Shown here piece after piece: positions 8,680 through 17,510 of a stretch of 64,000 bases of DNA. The notes under the pieces are model-generated. The model ran no database searches. It saw only the letters and a program-made list of their open reading frames with translations, and was not told the origin of the DNA. The position numbers were made by a program, and so were the translations under genes. Numbering within the stretch: position 1 is the stretch's first letter; every line of letters starts with the position of its first letter. This DNA is from Longimonas halophila (GTDB lineage Bacteria > Bacteroidota > Rhodothermia > Rhodothermales > Salinibacteraceae). The stretch spans positions 1-64,000 of the forward strand of contig NZ_PDEP01000006.1 of assembly GCF_002554705.1 (NCBI RefSeq), in the 5' to 3' direction.

Positions 8680-9060
8680 ATGATTGCCTACACAGCTACC
8701 ACCCACGGTGTTACGGTGCATGTTTGGCCGGTGTATCTGGATGCGCCGTCGAGTTTTATGGAGATGGAGTTTGCATTCAGCTATGCGGTGCATCTGCATA
8801 ACCGGGGCACCGACGACCTGGAACTGATCCGTAAGCGCCGTACGATTCAGGAGGCCAATGGACGGTTGCAGGACGTGGATGGCGATGATTTGGGCGAGCG
8901 CCCCATCATCCCCGCAGGTGAGAAGCACGTGCTCGATGAGCGATGCACCGTCCACAGCTTCGACGCAGTGGTGGAGGGCAACTACTTGGCTCAGCTTCCA
9001 AATGGCGAGCGCGTGCGCATTGCGCTCCCCTCGTTTCCGCTGCATGCTGCGGCGAATTAG
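8680..9060 (+). CDS. apaG: ApaG domain protein
   Basis: The 126-residue protein is a full-length ApaG: an N-terminal beta-strand segment TTHGVTVHVWPVYL, the YAVHLHNRGTDDLELIRKR core, RTIQEANGRLQDVDGDDLGERPIIPAGE and a C-terminal GNYLAQLPNGERVRIALPSFPL. ApaG folds as a fibronectin-III-like beta sandwich. It was linked genetically to Co2+ resistance and Mg2+ efflux, but its biochemical role is unsettled. It is divergent from korA and 50 bp upstream of the helicase gene. Confidence 0.9.
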   Translation: MIAYTATTHGVTVHVWPVYLDAPSSFMEMEFAFSYAVHLHNRGTDDLELIRKRRTIQEANGRLQDVDGDDLGERPIIPAGEKHVLDERCTVHSFDAVVEGNYLAQLPNGERVRIALPSFPLHAAAN

Positions 9061-9110
9061 CACACCAGTTGGCTCCAGGCGGTATTGCTCACTTCGTTCA
9101 CCTCTCCCAC

Positions 9111-11735
9111 ATGCTCAGCTTCACCGATCTGACCGATGCCCAGCAGCGCATTGTGCGCCATCATGAGGGACCGGCCCTGGTGTTTGCCGTGGCCGGAGCG
9201 GGCAAAACCACGTCCATGGTCCATCGCATTCGGCATCTGGTGGAGGCAGAGGGCGTAGCGCCCGCCCGGATTCTGGCGAGCTCGTTTAGCCGGGCCACCG
9301 TCAACGATCTGGAGGCGGGCATTCGGCGTGTAGGCGTGCGCGGAGTGGACACGCGGACGCTGCATGCGCTGGGCCGCCAGTTCATCCAGCAGGCCGAGGA
9401 AGCCAAGCATCTGCCGCCGCGCCTGGAGCAGCAGACTGTGAATCCGGCGGATGCGGGGCGCTACCTGGCGCAGCGGGCCCTTCAAAAGCTGGCCCGCGAG
9501 CAAGACACCGAGCCGAGCATGCTGGGCATCACCGCAAGCGATCTGGAGGACCAGATTGCCACGTGGAAGGGCCAGCTCTGCTACGCCGATCTTGAGCAGG
9601 CGCATCTGCCTGACCGGGCGCTGGAGCACGCCCAGCAGGCCACGCACGACAACGAGGACTACCTGACGCTCTACCGCTACGCCGAGGCCGAGCGCGACAA
9701 GGAGGGCTGGATCACCTTTGCTGACATGCTCATGGAGGGCTGGGAGGCGCTCATGCGGTTCAAGACCGTGCGCGAGCAGGCGCAGTCGCGCTACGAGCAG
9801 GTGCTTGTGGACGAGTTTCAGGACGTGAACCGCTCCCAGCACGCGATCCTGGATGTGCTTACCGTGCCGCATCGCAACTACATGGCGATTGGCGACGACG
9901 ACCAGTGCATCTACGCCTGGCGCGGGGCGAACCCGGCGTTCATCCTCGATTTTGCGGAGACGTACGATGCCAAGGAGTACGTTTTGCACAAGAACTTCCG
10001 CTCGCACGCGCAGCAGACGACCCTCGCGAATGCGGTCATCCAGTACAACGAGCAGCGCCGCAGCAAGCGCATCCACCTCACGCGGGGCGTGCAGGGCACC
10101 GCTGACCTTGCGGTGTGCGATACGCCCGAGGAGGAGGCGGAGTATGTCGTATCCACCATACACACGCATCTTCAGAACGGCACGCCCACCGACGATATGG
10201 TTGTGCTGGTGCGGCAGTATGCGCAGACGCCGCTGCTGGAGCAGCAGCTTATTGACGCGGAGGTGCCGTATCGCATTGTGGGAAGTCAGCCGTTCTACCT
10301 GCGGCACGAAGTGCAAGTGCTAACGCGCTACCTGTACTGGGCTACGCTGGAGCGCACCGTGCGCGAGAAGGGCTGGTTTCGCGATCGCCGGAACGCACGC
10401 AACTACGTGAAGCGCTTCAAAAAGCTGCTCCGCGAGCCCAATTGCTACGTGAGTAGCGCGCTTGTGGAGCGCGTGTGCACAACGGCGCTGCGCGACAAGG
10501 TGTCGCTGCTCGATGTGCTGGCCCTGCGCACTGATGCAATGCACGACAACACGGTCGAGAATGTAGATGCATTTACCGACACGATCGACGGACTCGTAGC
10601 ACGCCTCGACCAGCCCGCTCATGAAACGGTGTCGTGGCTGATTGATGCGCTCGACTACGAAGCGTACATCCGCGAGCGCAGCGCGTTTACCGAGATCGCG
10701 GACCGGCGCATCCAGACGGCCCATTCGCTGGCCACGTTTGCGCAGGGGCACGCCACCACGCAGGCGCTCCTCGACAAAATCGCGCAGATCTCGTTTAACC
10801 GTCCCGAGCGCGGGCCCAGTTCCGATGCGCTGTCCATCTGCAGCATCCACCGCGCCAAGGGCGGCGAGTGGCCCGTGGTGCTTGTGCCCGGCTGCAACGA
10901 CGGCACGCTGCCCACGCGTGCTAATGCGGGGCCAGAATCGGTGCCGGAAGAGGAGCGGCGGCTCTTCTACGTAGCGGTGACGCGGGCTCAGGAGGCGCTC
11001 TACCTGTCGCGTCATGACGAGGAGGCGCCCTCGCCGTTTCTGACGGAGGCGCGCACAGAAACGGCCATTGCACAGTGCAACACACTACGCCGCGTCATTG
11101 AGATGCCGCCGGACGAACTCACTCCGGCTGATGCGGTGGCCGTCTGCGTAAGTCTGGGCGCGCTGCAGCTGGGTGGGACACTGGACACGTGGTGGACGCC
11201 GTCCGATGCGCAGCGTCAGGCGCTACGTACACAGCTTGCAGCGGCGGAGCGTCGGGCAGAGCAGCTCCGCAAGCGTGCTCGTGCGAACCCGCTTGCAGAG
11301 GGCGAACTGCTTCCGGTGGCCGTTACACACACCGATGTGCTCGTGCATCCTGATGCGCCGTTTACGTTTGCATCGCAGCCCACCGACGCGGGGCCGGTCC
11401 ACGTCTATCAGGAGACCGGCGGCGAGCAGCGGCCTGTGGGGCGCGTGGCCCTGGAGCGCAGTGCTACGCTCACCGAAGACGACGTGGCGGGAGTAGGCGG
11501 CGCCGCGTGGAGCGAGATGCGGGGACACCTCGAACGGCGATCCAACTCCGGTAAAACGCTCTACCTTCACGTCGAAAACCGAGCGGTGGAGCCGGCAGAG
11601 ACTTCCACGCCTGAGACGCTCCCCGATACCGAAGACACCGCCTCCGTATCCGACCAAACCAACATGCTCATGCAGGTGGAGTCAGCCGCGTACAAGCGGG
11701 GCAAGGCGGCGCTTACGGCACTTGTTGATGCGTAA
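9111..11735 (+). CDS. UvrD/Rep-family superfamily 1 DNA helicase
   Basis: The start at 9111 (Met-Leu-Ser-Phe-Thr-Asp) gives the expected Q-motif (LTDAQQRIV) and Walker A (AVAGAGKTTSMVHR) at the N-terminus; the frame stays open 56 codons upstream, overlapping apaG. Other SF1A motifs are present: VDEFQDVN (motif II), GDDDQCIYAWRGA (III), a KNFRS box (IV), SIHRAKGGEWPVVLVPGCNDGTLPT (V) and RRLFYVAVTRAQEALYLSR (VI). The roughly 200 residues after motif VI are an acidic C-terminal extension without a recognised nuclease motif. The protein should be a 3'-5' helicase/translocase in repair or recombination. I cannot separate UvrD, PcrA and Rep from sequence alone. Confidence 0.9.
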   Translation: MLSFTDLTDAQQRIVRHHEGPALVFAVAGAGKTTSMVHRIRHLVEAEGVAPARILASSFSRATVNDLEAGIRRVGVRGVDTRTLHALGRQFIQQAEEAKHLPPRLEQQTVNPADAGRYLAQRALQKLAREQDTEPSMLGITASDLEDQIATWKGQLCYADLEQAHLPDRALEHAQQATHDNEDYLTLYRYAEAERDKEGWITFADMLMEGWEALMRFKTVREQAQSRYEQVLVDEFQDVNRSQHAILDVLTVPHRNYMAIGDDDQCIYAWRGANPAFILDFAETYDAKEYVLHKNFRSHAQQTTLANAVIQYNEQRRSKRIHLTRGVQGTADLAVCDTPEEEAEYVVSTIHTHLQNGTPTDDMVVLVRQYAQTPLLEQQLIDAEVPYRIVGSQPFYLRHEVQVLTRYLYWATLERTVREKGWFRDRRNARNYVKRFKKLLREPNCYVSSALVERVCTTALRDKVSLLDVLALRTDAMHDNTVENVDAFTDTIDGLVARLDQPAHETVSWLIDALDYEAYIRERSAFTEIADRRIQTAHSLATFAQGHATTQALLDKIAQISFNRPERGPSSDALSICSIHRAKGGEWPVVLVPGCNDGTLPTRANAGPESVPEEERRLFYVAVTRAQEALYLSRHDEEAPSPFLTEARTETAIAQCNTLRRVIEMPPDELTPADAVAVCVSLGALQLGGTLDTWWTPSDAQRQALRTQLAAAERRAEQLRKRARANPLAEGELLPVAVTHTDVLVHPDAPFTFASQPTDAGPVHVYQETGGEQRPVGRVALERSATLTEDDVAGVGGAAWSEMRGHLERRSNSGKTLYLHVENRAVEPAETSTPETLPDTEDTASVSDQTNMLMQVESAAYKRGKAALTALVDA

Positions 11736-11741
11736 GTTCGG

Positions 11742-12020
11742 TTACGCCGCCACCATTTCGATGCGGATATCGTAGTCCGGTGTGGTCAGCGTAATGACCT
11801 CGTTCTGGTCGGCCAGCCCGTAGTCGTCGATTGCATCGGGCAGGGCGCCCTCGGGCTTGTCCATTTTGAAGAGCGCATCGGCCACCACGTGCCAGTCCTG
11901 CGGCGTAAGATGCACGGTGGCCGTGCGCCCTTCGGCGACCATGGGCGCGTAGTTGAGCACCTTGTTCAGGTGGTTGACGGCCTGCTTGAGATGCTTATTT
12001 AATGGAATATCAGGATCCAT
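11742..12020 (-). CDS. hypothetical small protein
   Basis: This is a 92-residue soluble, acidic protein starting at Met-Asp-Pro-Asp-Ile-Pro-Leu-Asn-Lys. The in-frame extension up to 12113 would overlap thyA and is basic and low in quality, so it is excluded. It has a short helical segment (HLKQAVNHLNKVLNY) and a DYDIRIEMVAA end. I recognise no domain. It is convergent with the helicase gene and divergent from thyA. Confidence 0.6.
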   Translation of the reverse strand: MDPDIPLNKHLKQAVNHLNKVLNYAPMVAEGRTATVHLTPQDWHVVADALFKMDKPEGALPDAIDDYGLADQNEVITLTTPDYDIRIEMVAA

Positions 12021-12111
12021 AGCGGGCGATTCGGATGCGTGGTGGTTAGAATGATAAGAGTAATGGCCTCTACCTTCGCATTCAAAATCACGTTCCTTCC
12101 GGCGGATTCGC

Positions 12112-12987
12112 ATGCAGACCTACCTGTCGTATTTGTCGCGCATTTTGCACGAGGGGACGCGCACGCCCGATCGCACGGGCACGGGCACCCTCAGCGTATT
12201 CGGCGCGCACCTGTCGTTCGACCTGCAGCAGGGCTTCCCGCTGCTCACAACCAAGCGCGTGTGGATGCGCGGCATTGTGGCCGAGCTGCTGTGGTTCCTG
12301 GACGGCGGCACCAACATCTGTCCGCTTGTGGAGCAGGGCGTCTCCATCTGGACCGATTGGCCGCTGCGGCGCTACCGTGAGGCCACGGGCGAGGCGATCT
12401 CGCAGGACGATTTCGAGCAGCGCATCTGCGACGACGCCGACTTTGCTGCCGAGTGGGGCGAGCTGGGGCCGGTCTACGGCAAGCAGTGGCGCAACTTTGA
12501 CGGAGTGGATCAGCTGGCGCGGCTGGTGGAGGGCCTGCGTTTCAACCCGCACTCGCGGCGCCATCTGGTAAGCGCCTGGCATCCCGCACAGGTGGATGCA
12601 ATGGCATTGCCGCCCTGCCACTACGCATTCCAGTGCCACGTGGAGTCGGTCCCCGACGGCCCCGACCGCCTCTCGCTCATGTGGCAGCAGCGCTCGGTGG
12701 ATTCGTTTCTGGGGCTGCCGTTCAACATGGCCAGTTACGCGCTCCTCACGCATCTGCTGGCCGATCAGACGGGCTATGCGCCGGGCATGCTGCATTTTAG
12801 CGGAGGCAACTGCCACATCTACGAGAATCACCGGGAGCAGGTGCGCACGCAGCTTCAGCGCACGCCGTATGCGCTCCCTACGCTTACCGTGGACACAGCG
12901 CCCTCGCTTTTCGACTACACGCCGGAGCACATCCACCTGCACGATTACACCCACCACCCGGCATTGCCCGCGCCCATTGCGGTGTGA
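12112..12987 (+). CDS. thyA: thymidylate synthase
   Basis: This folate-dependent thymidylate synthase methylates dUMP to dTMP using methylene-tetrahydrofolate. Its motifs are RTGTGTLSVFG (dUMP phosphate Arg at residue 21), FPLLTTKRVW, ELLWFLDGGTN, GPVYGKQWR, the active-site Cys169 in LPPCHYAFQ, QRSVDSFLGLPFNMASYALLTH and HIYENH. At 291 residues it is longer than the 264-residue E. coli enzyme because of an insertion around residues 85-115, as in the long-type ThyA. The N-terminus matches the family from Met-1. The promoter should lie in the 91-bp gap shared with the hypothetical gene. Confidence 0.96.
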   Translation: MQTYLSYLSRILHEGTRTPDRTGTGTLSVFGAHLSFDLQQGFPLLTTKRVWMRGIVAELLWFLDGGTNICPLVEQGVSIWTDWPLRRYREATGEAISQDDFEQRICDDADFAAEWGELGPVYGKQWRNFDGVDQLARLVEGLRFNPHSRRHLVSAWHPAQVDAMALPPCHYAFQCHVESVPDGPDRLSLMWQQRSVDSFLGLPFNMASYALLTHLLADQTGYAPGMLHFSGGNCHIYENHREQVRTQLQRTPYALPTLTVDTAPSLFDYTPEHIHLHDYTHHPALPAPIAV

Positions 12988-13072
12988 GGAGACCGGGCAT
13001 TGAGGGCATACCCGGGTGCTCTGTCAATCCTCTATTTTGATGGTTGCCCTGCAATCATCCTCGACCGGAGCC

Positions 13073-13197
13073 TGTCATGGTGAGCGGAAGGCGACGAAGG
13101 AGCCGAGAGTCGAACCATCTCCTTAACGTTCAGCAGTCACTTTCCTCGTGCCAGGACTCCGCACCTGCTTGGTGCAGTTGCTCCGTTCGAAGTGATA
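13073..13197. repeat. MITE-like dispersed repeat, copy A
   Basis: A 125-bp sequence is bounded by imperfect terminal inverted repeats (left tgtcatggtgagc; right ttcgaagtgata, whose complement is similar). The inner part gtcgaaccatctcctta and the segment caggactccgcacctgct recur in the same order at 44164-44355, with further similarity for about 35 bp past the right terminus. No coding capacity is visible. It looks like a small non-autonomous repeat family. Confidence 0.7.
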
Positions 13198-13851
13198 GCG
13201 TCTGAAAGGGGGTCGTTGCTGGTGCCCCGACGGTGCCAATAGCGTTCGGCACAAGTCACCCCGTCCGCGCGATGAGGAGAACGCTTCTGCAACTCCAACC
13301 CGACTCCGGTCCCGCTCGTCGCAAGGCTCTGCCTTGTGACGCAGTTGTTTAGGGGCTCCGCCCCGTCCAGGCCGTCTGTAGATCCATCGAAAGATGATTG
13401 GCATGATGCAAGAGAAGATGCAAGCGGAAGCCTGAAACAGCTATCGCTCGCGTCCCCAGCTATGGAAAATCCCTGTGGGCGAGCGTTGTAGTATACGGCA
13501 GCTAATCCCACAAAAGGCGCCGTTGGTGCCGCTGATATGGGCTCTATGCTTCTCCTGCCAACATCGATCTCTCTAAGATTAGCGACTACCTACTCATCAA
13601 AAGCCTGAGCCCGTGGAGGGATATGAACTCCCATCCCCATCTCAGGCCCTCGTACAAAACTGATGCAGATGTGATAAGCAAGGTCGGTGGGGCAGAGCCC
13701 CTGTACGGCGCACGTCGCACGGCGGAGCCATGCGACGAGGTGTTAATCTTTATGGTAGCGGTTCAATGCTAAGTGATGGAAGGAATGGGCCTGTAGCCGG
13801 AGACTGGTATTCCGACAGCGGTCGGAAGGACGTCTCCGGCGGAGGCGAACG
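13198..13851. other. gene-poor stretch
   Basis: No convincing gene lies here. Short open frames on both strands lack recognisable protein features. A stretch near 13610-13660 (cgtggagggatatgaactccca) resembles a degenerate tRNA T-arm read on the minus strand but does not fold into a tRNA. A palindrome of the TCCGAC-N4-GTCGGA family lies at 13810-13827. Confidence 0.5.
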
Positions 13852-13965
13852 GGGTAACAGCCGCTCATGCGGCGTTAGAGGAGAGAGGTGCAGCCTATCA
13901 AACAAAAAGCTCCCCGGCTGGACGCGAACCCGCATCCCGACGGCGGTCGGCATAACAGCCAACTG

Positions 13966-14239
13966 TCACAGGGCTTCCAATCGTTCTTTAAGGTTGATTC
14001 GTCCCTCAACTACGTAGCGCGTCATCTTTTTGCTCTTCCAACGCTTAACCAGTTGCTCGGCAGCGATGGCCTGGTGCTTGGTGGAAAACCACTCCACAAA
14101 GACAAGACGCCACGGGCGGTACCGCGCGGTGAATCCGGTGCTGGTGCTGAAGGCGACGTTCGGGGTTGCTGGACCGTCCCACATAGAAGCGATCAGCCGC
14201 CTCCGACTGAAGAATGTAGAGCGCGTGGGGCGTGGCCAT
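13966..14239 (-). pseudogene. GIY-YIG endonuclease-like gene, frameshifted
   Basis: The minus strand starts at 14239 with Met-Ala-Thr-Pro-His-Ala-Leu-Tyr-Ile-Leu and continues FYVGRSSNPERRLQHQ, a standard small GIY-YIG (UvrC-N type, about 90 residues). Near 14140 the homologous reading moves to another frame, where it continues TGFTARYRPWRLVFVEWFS and ends AEQLVKRWKSKKMTRYVVEG, the usual C-terminal part of the family. So a single frameshift splits an otherwise complete gene. It lies within the tRNA-Asn repeat cluster. Small GIY-YIG genes of this kind are often found in repeat-rich intergenic regions; their role is unknown. Confidence 0.75.
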
Positions 14240-14545
14240 CTTGACGTATCAGATTGGACGTATGCTCGGCTAAGACAGCATGCCTCGCTACGCACACAGA
14301 TTCAAATTAGAAGGAGCCCCACGCTCAACTGCGTGCGGCTCCATATCTACAAACAAAAAGTGTCCTGGGCTGGACTCGACCCCGCGTGCCGACCGCTGTC
14401 GGCATAACAGCCGCACATGCGGCGTTGGAGGAGAGAGGTGCGACCTACCAAACAAAAAAGCTCCCCGGGCTGGACTCGACCCCGCATCCCGACGGCTGTC
14501 GGGATAACAGCCGCTCATGCAGGTGCGGCCTACCAAACAAAAAAG

Positions 14546-14618
14546 CTCCCCGGGCTGGACTCGAACCAGCAACCCTGCGGTTAACAGCCGCATGCTCTAC
14601 CAATTGAGCTACCGAGGA
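14546..14618 (-). tRNA. tRNA-Asn (GTT)
   Basis: Read on the minus strand, a complete 73-nt cloverleaf is visible. The acceptor stem is TCCTCGG/CCGGGGA with one G-U pair. The D-arm contains AGCTCAATTGGTAGAGC, the anticodon loop is CTGTTAA with anticodon GTT, and the T-arm carries GGTTCGAGTC. Discriminator is G and CCA is not encoded. It is the only intact copy in the cluster of partial repeats. Confidence 0.93.
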
Positions 14619-14873
14619 ATGTTAAGTCGTGTGTTGCGTATTGCGTGTGTCGCTCGAACCCGCATCCCGACAGTGGTCGGGATAACAGCCGCATGTTACG
14701 CTGATTGAGCTACCAAGTGCGACTGTGCGCGGATGAGGCTCCGCGTGGGCCGCACTGCACAGGGCGTCCCGTGCGTTGCGGTCGTTATCAATGCCACGCA
14801 TGGGAGGCAGTTCCCAGTGGGCACACGCATGGTAGCCCTTTTTGTGCGTCAGGTCAAGGGCTTGACCTGTATT

Positions 14874-16844
14874 TCAAGAGGAAGAGGTGTGAAGGGCGTT
14901 GTCGGTTGCGGTATCGGTTGCCAAAACAACCAGTTCGGTGGTTGCGTCGAGGGTCCACGTGGTGTCGTTGGGGGGATTCAGATGAAGAGTGCGGTCGGCA
15001 GCGGTACCGTGCCGTATCCCCAGGAGCGTTCCATGATGGGTCGCCACGGCGCGCTGCAGGGCGTGGGTGGTGTGCTCGGTGTCGGAAGAAAGTCCGTAGC
15101 GCGATGCAGCGTGAAAGGCAATCTCCGCTCCATCAGGCCCGAACAGTTCGCTCATAACGCCTCCCAGCTCGCGGCGGAGTGTTACCTGAGCCAGCATACG
15201 GCTCATGAGAGCGGGCGATACAATCACATCGCCTGGATAGTCGCGGAGCAAGGGCGCATTGGCGGCGTCCATCAGCTCCACGACGACAGCAGGGGGCGTT
15301 GCGCACGAGGCGATCTGCGTATGCACCATGAGCCGGCCCATGAGCGTGCGCGCATCGGCCTCCTCGCCCGAAGCAAAGCGGTCGCTTCCCACCAGCACCA
15401 CCGTATCATAAGCCGCCACGTCCAGCCTGCGCAGCACCGCGGCCCGCGTGTAATCGCCCCCCTGATGCACAATCTGCACATGATCAGGCAGCGTCAGTTC
15501 GTTGAGCATCTCGCGTCGGCGGGCTGTGGAGACGATCGACACCACGGTAAGATGCACGGGCGTGGCGTAGCTGCTGTACTCCTGAATCAGCGACACGACC
15601 TGCGCGCTCCACCCGAAGCAGACAATGCGCTGCTCAGAGGTCGTGCGCGACGAGGGAGCAGGGGGGACGAGCGACGGCGGCTCAGGGATCGCTGATTCGG
15701 GCGGCTGCGGGAGGGTGTCGTCGTATGCATGGGCAAGCAGCACGAGCCGGTCGCCCGGAGTCAGCTGGAAGTCAGGGGGCGGATTCAGGTGGGTGTGCGC
15801 CTCGTTCCCAGAGCTGCGTATCACCCCCACGAGCGTAGCTGACGGAAACCACGCCGCAGCCTCATAGGCCGAGCGTCCGTCGAGGTGCGTGCTGGTCTGC
15901 ACGTAGAGCGCCGCGCCACGATCGTTCGACAGCAGCTCGTGGTAGAGCACCGCCAGCCCCGGATGCCGCGTGGTCTGCGCGAGCAGCCGCGCCAGCGTAC
16001 GATCGCTCTCCACCGGCTCCAGCGCCGCCCCGGTCATCGACTCGGCCACGGACTGGCTGTCCGGCTGCGTGAACTCGGCCACGATGGTGGGAAGCGTCTC
16101 TGTTTCAGCAGGCATCTCACGCAGCGTCATCAGCGTCTTCACCACGCGGGTATCGGTGGCGAGGCGGTCGAGCGAGGCCGAGCGCAGCGCCGGAATGATG
16201 AGCGTAGCCGCCTGTCGAGCGTCGACGCGGGCCAGGGCATCTGCATCCAAGACACGGCCCGATCGCAACACAATGTCATCCACATCCCACATGCGCCCGA
16301 CATGCTCAGCGAGCTCCTGCCGCCGCGCCGCCGTAATCTCTTCCGCCAGAATGACAAGTTGCAGCGACCGGAGGCCGCGCCGTTTCAGGAAGCGCTTAAC
16401 GCGTCCCCGTGAGATCACCAGCTCGCGCATCAGGTCGAGCGTCCGGTCGGTCCACCCCAGAATAACGACGTGCCCGCGGGCCGCAATAGGCGTAAGGCCG
16501 CGCTCCAGCGTCGCAATGCGGCGGTGCAGCCCCTGCGTCATAATGGCCACGAGCGAGCCCATAAACAGGACATAGCCGGCCATCGTCACGGCCACTGACA
16601 CGGTGCGCAGCATCGCGCCCTGGTCATCCCCCAGATACCCCGGATCGGTCATGCGCAAAAACGCCCACCAGATAGCAACAAGCGGATGATCGAAGGCATC
16701 GGTGGTCCCCCATGCCGTCAGTCCCCCGATGCCTGCAATCAAGACGACGAGCGTGGCCGCAACGGTAAGCTGGGCGAGCCATCCATGCTGGATCCAGCGC
16801 TCCAGTCGGAACAGCAGCCAGCGAGCAATACGGGAGCGCGACAT
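14874..16844 (-). CDS. CASTOR/POLLUX-type ion channel with RCK-like domains
   Basis: This 656-residue protein has two N-terminal membrane helices (about residues 22-47 and 80-103) flanking a pore-like segment IWWAFLRMTDPGYLGDD. A cytosolic region follows with two nucleotide-binding Rossmann-like domains (GHVVILGWTDRTLDLMREL near residue 125 and RIVCFGWSAQVVSLIQEY near residue 410). This is the architecture of the bacterial relatives of the plant nuclear channels CASTOR/POLLUX (DMI1), distinct from Kch/TrkA because the filter is not TVGYG. It probably gates a cation pathway in response to a ligand. It stands alone, between the tRNA-Asn cluster and a DUF4870 gene. The ion is unknown. Confidence 0.85.
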   Translation of the reverse strand: MSRSRIARWLLFRLERWIQHGWLAQLTVAATLVVLIAGIGGLTAWGTTDAFDHPLVAIWWAFLRMTDPGYLGDDQGAMLRTVSVAVTMAGYVLFMGSLVAIMTQGLHRRIATLERGLTPIAARGHVVILGWTDRTLDLMRELVISRGRVKRFLKRRGLRSLQLVILAEEITAARRQELAEHVGRMWDVDDIVLRSGRVLDADALARVDARQAATLIIPALRSASLDRLATDTRVVKTLMTLREMPAETETLPTIVAEFTQPDSQSVAESMTGAALEPVESDRTLARLLAQTTRHPGLAVLYHELLSNDRGAALYVQTSTHLDGRSAYEAAAWFPSATLVGVIRSSGNEAHTHLNPPPDFQLTPGDRLVLLAHAYDDTLPQPPESAIPEPPSLVPPAPSSRTTSEQRIVCFGWSAQVVSLIQEYSSYATPVHLTVVSIVSTARRREMLNELTLPDHVQIVHQGGDYTRAAVLRRLDVAAYDTVVLVGSDRFASGEEADARTLMGRLMVHTQIASCATPPAVVVELMDAANAPLLRDYPGDVIVSPALMSRMLAQVTLRRELGGVMSELFGPDGAEIAFHAASRYGLSSDTEHTTHALQRAVATHHGTLLGIRHGTAADRTLHLNPPNDTTWTLDATTELVVLATDTATDNALHTSSS

Positions 16845-16935
16845 GCAACAAAGCTACAAGGAACGTACTACGGGGCGTAATCGAACACGCCCAACGTACA
16901 AAAGCACAGCGTGATGTGCAGTCCGCTGCCTCCGT

Positions 16936-17295
16936 CTAATCAATAAATCGGATGGTGAGGGGATAGGTGTACCAGACATTGTTGGAGGCCCGGACTGCAG
17001 CCACGATCGTCAGTATCACATCGATGGCAAGGACGATCGGCAGAAGGATAAACCCGACCAACACAAAAATGAGAAGCGCCGATATTCCACCATAAATGGT
17101 CATATTGATCTGGAAGTTGAGCGCCTCAGCCGCATGATGACGCACGTAGTCCGATTCGTCTCTTTTGATCAGATAGATGGCCAGCGGGCCCAGGATATTT
17201 CCAAACGGGATAATAAACGTAGAGAACGCCAGCAGATGGCTGACGATTGCTAATTTGTTTTCGTCATCTGAGATGGGGGAATTGGGAGTATCCAT
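16936..17295 (-). CDS. DUF4870 (Tic20-like) membrane protein
   Basis: The 119-residue protein has three hydrophobic segments and the hallmark ENKLAIVSHLLAFSTFIIPFGNILGPLAIYLIKRDES followed by VRHHAAEALNFQINMTIY, which defines DUF4870. Family function is unknown. It precedes the channel gene by 91 bp in the same direction, so the two might be co-transcribed, but no functional link is known. Confidence 0.88.
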   Translation of the reverse strand: MDTPNSPISDDENKLAIVSHLLAFSTFIIPFGNILGPLAIYLIKRDESDYVRHHAAEALNFQINMTIYGGISALLIFVLVGFILLPIVLAIDVILTIVAAVRASNNVWYTYPLTIRFID

Positions 17296-17510
17296 ATTGC
17301 CTACAGCGGATTAGAATATAAATGTTGATAATTTACGGCCATGCTATGGTTCAAAGTATATTGGTCACTATGAGTAAAGTCAACGCTGCGTGAACAAGCG
17401 CGCGGATGTGAACCGCAACGCGGACAAGATGGCTACGCGGCATCTGAATAATCCGCCCGCCCCGGAATCACGCCCCGCACGCCGCCACGCACAAGTAGAT
17501 CTAACTATAC

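Larger units (their letters stand above)
13852..14716. repeat. cluster of partial tRNA-Asn copies with embedded palindromes
   Basis: At least four degenerate copies of the 3' half of the tRNA-Asn gene and its flank surround the intact gene. They lie at about 13890-13960, 14347-14412, 14446-14515 and 14650-14716. Each carries a ctggac(t/g)cga T-arm segment and an ataacagcc anticodon-side segment, but the middle (ccctgcggtt in the true tRNA) is replaced by a palindrome of the form CCGAC-N4-GTCGG (13935-13951, 14388-14403, 14487-14504, 14665-14682). A shared spacer (ggaggagagaggtgc, acctaccaaacaaaa) links the units. A frameshifted GIY-YIG gene sits between two of them. Confidence 0.75.

Noticed and set aside
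13198-13851. Possible tRNA near 13610-13660
   Set aside because: Only a T-arm-like segment is visible; no acceptor stem or anticodon arm can be drawn.
14851-14868. Perfect palindrome aggtcaag-gg-cttgacct after the channel gene
   Set aside because: It looks like a hairpin but has no T-run on either side, so I did not call it a terminator; an operator is possible but unsupported.
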